The notes beneath the pieces were generated by a model. The model was given only the letters and a program-made list of their open reading frames with translations, had not been told where the DNA came from and did not search any database. A program made the position numbers and the translations under genes. DNA of 64,000 bases from Antilocapra americana (taxonomy: Eukaryota; Chordata; Mammalia; Artiodactyla; Antilocapridae). This document shows, piece after piece, positions 58,043 to 64,000 of this stretch. The DNA lies in contig ML661885.1 in NCBI GenBank assembly GCA_007570785.1, positions 36,030,086-36,094,085 on the forward strand, in the 5' to 3' direction. Position 1 is the first letter of the stretch. The number at the start of each line of letters is the position of its first letter.

Positions 58043-59976
58043 CACTATTCATACAAAAGGAAAAGTCCAGAAACATCCTGTATACCTTCTCCTAATTGGA
58101 GGAAAGCAATGAATGTTATACCTTAAAAGATAAATGTCCAATAGATAATCTTTTGTTATGAATCAACTTCATTAATCAGAGGATGTCAAAATAATAATCT
58201 TCCTTTTATTTTTCAAAACACCTATAGGTAAAAATGTGTTACCGATTTTGCAACATACAAAGGATGGATTTCCTCTAGGTATACCCGCTTGGAGGTGCAC
58301 ATTTTTCCTTTAAAGTTTTTGCATATTCAAATGTGCCACAAAAAGAGTATATACATTTTCAATGATATCAACTGAATAAAACCAAATGCATTAAGTACAT
58401 TAAATAACTCAGATGTGAAAATCTTATCATGTTTTACCCTTCCTCCCCTCCTTTGTTACCTAACATATGACTTTATTTCTGGAAAATATTTCTGAAAAAG
58501 GTAGCACTGGGTGTTCAGTATGTGATTAATAATTCACTACCCCTCTGAAATTTGTTTACATACTTCCAAGTCACTGGGAACACTGTGGGCCGCAGACTTG
58601 AGCTAGGAGGAAAACCAGCCACCTCCACGTTTGCCCCTTTGAGAGAATCCAGAATGTACCCTTTGCAGGTAGGCATATCAGAAAGGCCATCTAATCTAAA
58701 TGTAAAAAGTCTTCTAAGTAGCCGATACATACCTAATTCCATGAATGAACAACCATACAACATAAACTTGCCCACCTTTTTTAAGTTAAATGTAATCTCC
58801 AAGGACAAAATTTTATTTTCCAAAGTTTTTTCTTATTTTTTTTAATCAAGGGAATTCTTACCTATATTGAGACAGAAGTATTATGCAATAAGGTGACAAT
58901 GCCAGATGTCCACATTTTCTTTCAAACTCTTAAAATTTGGTACTATAGCGCTTTAAATATAATACATTTTGATCCAAAATCTTATATACCACTATGCTAT
59001 AGTATACAGAATACAAACATTTGCATATGTCATAAATAACATTAGAAATGACATCATGATAATCAGATATACTGTATCTTCATTTTTGTTTACATCATAT
59101 TTTCCAGCTGCTGGTTTCAGAAAATTACCACTGGAGTTCCTCTCTTCTTCATGCACAACAGAGAGCAATTTGCAAAGTCATGCAAGGGTGAAAATGTGAT
59201 TGAAATATAGGTATCTTTCTTAATGAAAAATGTTACTGCTTTGGAAATTATGGCTAAAACTATTTCAAAACTCATGTATATCCTTAAGCCCTATGACATA
59301 ATGGTCTCCACTTATAAATGTACCATAAGCTGCGAATTAGTTGGCACCAAATAAAGCTGGCATAAGGTGTTTCATCCACAGGGTTCTTATAACTGTATAT
59401 ATTTTTAAAATGATGTTGGTATTTTAGAGTATTTTAAGTTCATTTTCTTTTTCTTGAAATGATTAAATATCAAGGTCTTTAAAACTGAGTTTATTTTTCA
59501 TTTGTAAAAGTGAAAATGTTACCAAAACCTTGAATCAAAGAGGAATATCTGTTAATATTTTCTAAACTTCTAAACATACACTGTGACTGAATCTATGACT
59601 TACAACATGACTAAACTACATGGATTTCTTTGGAGTACTGTTTTTGTTTGAAGCTTTAAAAGTATGCCCAGTTTGAAGATGGATATGGCATAAAGATCTC
59701 TGTTCAAAGAGAATGCAGGTAGAATTGACTAAATTCTTATATTAATATGAAAGAAAACAAAGCAGAAAACTTCAAGTAGAGGTAACGCTAGTTTTTATAG
59801 TTTATCAAAGATAAAATCTTCTTTAAATGAGGTTATTTATCCAGCCTTCTGTGTAACAAACATACACACATATTTTTTTTAAATCAGAGATGAGAATGTA
59901 AGAATTTTATTATTTAACTCAAATTCAAGGAAAAAAAAAGTGGCTAGTAGCAACAGATGGTTGATTTTTGTCCTAC
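58043..59976. other. Intronic stretch flanking the ZFPM2 donor
   Basis: No recognised repeat over about 1.9 kb. 58552-58690 is GC-richer, with open frames on both strands but no good splice pair. 58930-59200 keeps many TATA- and POU-like words. Candidate conserved flank only. Confidence 0.35.
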
Positions 59977-60078
59977 CTGGCCCATCCCAGTTGTCTGTCT
60001 CAACTGCAGGCTGCCCTGGTTTCTCTGACTGCGTGTCCCCATCTGATTCTGCTGTCTCCTGGACTCCTTCATCATCAC
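59977..60078 (-). CDS. ZFPM2: ZFPM2 (FOG2) coding exon, probably exon 3
   Basis: Read on the minus strand, an acceptor ending TTTTCCAG precedes the exon and a GTAGGA donor follows it. The exon is 102 nt: two bases finishing a Gly codon, 33 full codons, and one base opening the next Gly codon, so it is a symmetrical phase 1-1 cassette. The peptide starts [19 protein letters not shown] and ends ETDNWDGP, matching the acidic N-terminal segment of ZFPM2 as I know it (about residues 67-101), with a few conservative differences. ZFPM2 is a nuclear multi-zinc-finger cofactor that binds GATA4/5/6 and modulates heart, gonad and diaphragm gene programmes. This exon lies N-terminal to the zinc fingers and has no Cys/His finger itself. 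No other known ZFPM2 exon was recognised, as expected for a gene with very long introns. Because the exon is symmetrical, skipping it would keep the frame. The exon number is from memory; the gene assignment is confident. Confidence 0.92.
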
Positions 60079-61996
60079 CTGGAAAACACCAACATACAGA
60101 GAGAAGCAGACATGATTAAAGCCCTCTATTTGACATTCAAATCCTCCTACAGGAATGTCCTTAGCATATGTCTAATTATATAATCGTTATATACATGGTC
60201 ATTATACTGAACACAGGTCTATGATTAATCATTTTGATAACTATTATGGCTTTATAATAAATAAAATCAGCATTAGTCATAAATAAATAAACTGCTATAA
60301 ATACTAAAAACATTTACATAAATTTTTTCATTTGGAATTATTAGTATTAGACAGATGAAGAAAATGAAAATCCATATGTATTCTTTATACTGCTTTCAAT
60401 ACAGAAAACTGTAACTTGTTTACTTCCAAATTACATTTTTATAAAGGCAAGATGCAGCAGGGAAGACATATTTGTGTTTGGGCTGAAAGTGAGTTATTTT
60501 GAAAATTTTATTTTTCTCCATCATTAAGCTTACTAAAATGTGTTTGTATTTATTTTAAAAATGGGTATAGAAAGGTCATAATTGAATGATTATCATATAA
60601 GATGAGCCAGTCACACAAGTCTTCACAGTGTAGGAAGCTATAACTATACTTGTTCTTGAATAAGTTTGCAAACAGATGGTTTGCAAAATCATGCCTTCAT
60701 TTCACATAAAAAAGAAAAATGATGTAATATATTTTGAGCAAAAGTATACTTACGGCAAAGAATGAGAAACATACTAACTTGACCACATTTTAGAAGCAAA
60801 AAGTCTAATTTTGTAAGTGCCTTCATTTTAGATGATAATGTAACAAAGTTCTGCTGCTTTAAAGGAAAATAACTGACTTTAATACAGTGCAAACAATAAT
60901 ATTAAACATTCCTATTTATAAGGATAACAGAAATCAGAAAACAGAGTAACAAGAAAATGTGATGTGATGACAAAATTGAAAAGAACATATATTAAAAACA
61001 GAGAAACTAAACCTTGAATCTAATAATGGTAAATTTTTAAAGTCAAATTGCTTGCCCTTTGAAGCATTCAATAACTATTTTCACACAGTTGTTAAGTCTC
61101 TAATATTAATAGTACTTAAATATTTATACTGTTATAAATTATACATTGAATTTTTAAAATCTTTCACAGTAACCTAGAAAATACAAAACTTTCAGGAAAC
61201 AATTATTATTACAATGACAGTAGTGTGATGTTAATACGAGTTTTGAAGTTTAAACTCCATAAATTTTACATTCACTTCTATATATAGCTTCACAAAAATA
61301 AATAATTTAAAAAGCAGAATTAAAGTAAAGAAATACAATGTAGAAATTCAGTGACAGCTCTGCTGAACTTAAATTCCCTAATAGAGAAGTGCTGCCTCTG
61401 GTGGGTAACAAAGAATAGAACACATACCCATACCACCTGACTCCATGCATGGAATTGAAGGCTCTTTGAAAAGTGAGTTATCTCTTCTTTTCTGGATTAT
61501 CAAAATGAAATCCTCTCCAGAAAATGTTTATTGAGCATCTCCCAGGTTTAAGGAACTATGGTAGGCATAGTAGGATATATATATAGAAAAATACCTTTTT
61601 GAAAGGAGTATAAAACTCATTATAGAGAGCAAGTTCATAAATAGTGAGAGTGTAGGACATGGTCCAAGAGCCACAAGAAATGTATGTACAAAGGCTCAGT
61701 AGTAAGGTAACAGTTTGAATCTTCTGTGCTCTCTTTTGTAGGCCACATAGACCACAGATGCACCAACCAATTGGGAGATCAGGGTTAGAGATCAGCTCTC
61801 ACTTCTCAGACACAAATAGGACTGGTTCTCAGCCTATGCACACAAGGAGGCTCCGTGGTCTCTTAGTATACTGTAAGAATCAAAGAAACCTGAAAACTTT
61901 GTTACCAACTAAGTCAATGTTACTTAAAACAATATCCTTGTACCACTGAATCTTCGCGAGTGCCACCAGGGATGTCTGACCCAGTTTTAGGGAAAT

Positions 61997-62370
61997 CTGA
62001 GCACCAAAGAATTGATGCTTTTGAATTGTGGTGTTGGAGAAGACTCTTGAGAGTCCCTTGGACTGCAAAGAGATCAAACCAGTCAGTCGTAAAGGAAATA
62101 AGTCCTGAATATCCATTGGAAGGGCTGATACTTAAGTTGAAGCTCCAATAATACTTTGGCCACCTAATGCAAAGAACTGAATTATTTGAAAAGACCCTGA
62201 TGCTGGGAAAGATTGAAGGCGGGAGGAAAAGGGGACGACAGAGGATGAAATGGTAGGATGGCATGAGTTTGAGCAAGCTCTGGGAGTTGGTGATGGACAG
62301 GGAGGCCTGGCGTGCTACAGTCCATGGGTCATAAAGAATCAGACACAACTGAGCCACTGAACTGAACTGA
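61997..62370 (+). mobile_element. BovB LINE 3' end
   Basis: Starts TCTGAGCACCAAAGAATTGA; post-RT peptide [20 protein letters not shown]; 3' terminus with GAACT repeats and a small internal deletion after GGATGGCATGAG. Confidence 0.93.
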
Positions 62371-63067
62371 TACTGACTTTACCAATGCTCTACTTTTCTT
62401 GGGGACTATAATTCACACTAGAATCTACCACCTAGGTGAGTGACCTTTTCCTTGCTTTTCCACAGACTTAATGGACATCTAACTCCAGGCACGGATGCAG
62501 AGGAGTCTACAAAGAAAAATCCCCACCCCCACAACAGTGAAGAGTAGAGCATCAACCTATATATTTTAAACACCCATGCCTTCTAAGTACTTTTCTCATA
62601 TTTTCTGATATTGAAACAGGGATGTGAGCATCACAGAGGGCTCTGGAGAACGTGTAGCCCGAATGAGACAAATTGACCCATCAGGAAGTTGATGTACAGA
62701 TAGGGTGACTTATCTACAGCCTTAGAGCTACAACATTGATTTCCACATCAGGAATCTCCCCTAAGCCTTCTCATGCTTCAGCAATAAGTGCTTCCCAGCC
62801 ATCTCCTTTCCCTAACAAACAGAACAGTAGGGCTATGGGGGAGCACAGAGAGGCATCATGAAGACCACCCAAATTAGCAGTTTGTAAAAGGTTAGGGGTT
62901 AAATTTGAGTCTCCTATCAGCTTGGCATTCTTTCCAAAACATCCTTTCTTGCCTCCCTACCTCTTCCCCATCCCACTAGTTGAAGAAAGAACAATGTACA
63001 CCTTAAAACAGCTGAATTTTAGTCACAGAGAGATGGATAAACAAGTAAGCATAAGACTACACTGTTA

Positions 63068-63163
63068 TATGTAAACCCATGGTGATATCATAACAATGTA
63101 TGGCTAAAACAATAATAAAAAAAAAAAAAAAGAGAGGAACCAAATCCAAAAAAAAAAAAAAAA
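63068..63163 (+). mobile_element. Very short young L1 3' end with double poly(A) and perfect TSD
   Basis: 63068-63116 is the last 49 bp of the bovine-type L1 3' UTR (ATGTAAACCCATGGTGATAT...). It is followed by A15 (63117-63131), 16 non-L1 bases (GAGAGGAACCAAATCC, 63132-63147), and a second A-run. AAGACTACACTGTTA at 63053-63067 and 63164-63178 is a perfect 15-bp TSD. Confidence 0.93.
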
Positions 63164-64000
63164 AAGACTACACTGTTAAAAATTACACATCCAAGGACCC
63201 AGAGAAAAGAAAGTAAAATTTTGATCAAAACTACTTGGGTAAGTTAAATATTATATTCAGTTATTATTTATATCATTCTACATACACAGAAGTAAATCTT
63301 CCTGACTTTTACTATTACATTTTAATTGTTGAAAACACTGTGCTATGCAAAATTCAATCAGTAATTAAAATTGACAAGGCATACATTTGAAGATGCAATG
63401 AAATGTATGAAAAATAAAAAAAGCTTTCTCTTTAGAACCATATAATCTAGTTAAGGAGACAGGCCACATGCATAAGAGAGGTAGCCACTGACAAAAATAA
63501 CCAGGGTAGTCCATGAATAATTCCAAATGAGATCACATAAGATATAGAAATTCAAAGACCAAAAGCATGAAATGACATTGACCACGGAGAACCTTCTAAT
63601 TAATTTTGAAGTTCTACCTTCCTGTTGAAGATGGAGAAGCATTGGGAGAATTGACATGATCATGTAACACAAATACAGTAATGAGCACATCTTTATATTC
63701 TATGAACACAGTTTATCAGAATTGTGGTCCTTGAGTTTTCCCTCACTCAATCTGTAATAACAATCTAACTCACATCCCAGACATTGCTTCACCCAATTTT
63801 TTGTGAGACTGGAATTAAGTCTACTCTAAAACACTATATTTGGATAATTATATATTTGGAAGGAAAAGTATTCAGAAACACCGTGAGAAACAAGTATGTG
63901 TGGAAGACTATATTGAAGAGTAATCACCAACACTTAGAAGTTAAAAGAATTGACTTAGATCTATGGATGTCTGTATTAGACAGAAGTGATATAAAGCTTT

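Larger units (their letters stand above)
1..59976 (-). other. ZFPM2: ZFPM2 intron downstream of the exon (partial, probably intron 3)
   Basis: Inferred from the donor at the left edge of the exon. No further recognised ZFPM2 exon occurs between the donor and the left edge of the window, so at least 60 kb is intron. It holds most of the retroelements listed here and the candidate alternative exon at 20499-20662. The distance fits the very large introns known for this gene. Confidence 0.8.
60079..64000 (-). other. ZFPM2: ZFPM2 intron upstream of the exon (partial, probably intron 2)
   Basis: This is sequence 5' of the exon on the gene strand. 60084-61990 is AT-rich and I recognise no repeat or gene in it; it is followed by a BovB 3' end. 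62371-63052 looks non-repetitive. A tiny L1 insertion follows at 63068, and the remainder to 64000 shows nothing recognisable. Confidence 0.75.

Noticed and set aside
58552..58680. Plus-strand antisense exon ending CTTTGCAG|GTAGGC
   Set aside because: The donor is plausible, but no convincing acceptor precedes it and nothing else supports a transcript.

Overview
The window is ruminant nuclear DNA (cattle, sheep, goat or a relative; I cannot separate these by eye). It carries BovB (RTE) LINE copies, tRNA-derived Bov-tA/Bov-A SINEs, bovine-type L1 3' ends, and older mammalian repeats (MIR, L2, MER5A, MER2, Tigger, MaLR LTRs). It is AT-rich and has no CpG island, no functional RNA gene and no intact autonomous element.

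The one host coding feature I can identify with confidence is a 102-nt exon on the minus strand at 59977-60078. It has a consensus acceptor and donor and encodes 33 whole codons of the acidic N-terminal part of ZFPM2 (FOG2), the GATA4 co-regulator. The whole window is therefore read as the inside of ZFPM2, transcribed right to left: 60079-64000 is upstream intron (probably intron 2) and 1-59976 is downstream intron (probably intron 3). A second minus-strand interval, 20499-20662, has a strong acceptor and a GTAAGT donor. If spliced after the known exon it would introduce a stop, so it is a candidate alternative or 'poison' exon.

Layout. 1-10 kb: BovB 3' end, reverse L1 3' end, hAT fossils (one split by a SINE), MER5A, a twin-primed L1 with target-site duplication (TSD), SINE, reverse BovB. 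10-20 kb: mostly non-repetitive sequence, an ancient LTR-like stretch, a SINE inside a MaLR LTR, old L1. 20-30 kb: candidate exon, a second twin-primed L1, a short local duplication, an inverted SINE pair, and a large inverted L1 whose two arms carry the reverse transcriptase and the C-terminal part of ORF2. 30-40 kb: BovB copies, several SINEs, MIR/L2 relics. 40-50 kb: a repeat-free block with several CpGs, MER2 inside MIR, Tigger-like element split by an L1, BovB inside a MaLR LTR. 50-64 kb: BovB, dimeric Bov-A, MaLR LTR, BovB fragment in MIR, L1, SINEs, the ZFPM2 exon, a last BovB, and a tiny, apparently recent L1 insertion with a perfect 15-bp TSD and two poly(A) runs.

I found no gene cluster or new biological system. 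The most useful leads are the candidate ZFPM2 exon, the young L1 with probable 3' transduction, and three inverted (twin-primed) L1s in one intron. Repeat family names come from recognising consensus sequence by eye; edges are good to roughly 5-20 bp unless a TSD fixes them.
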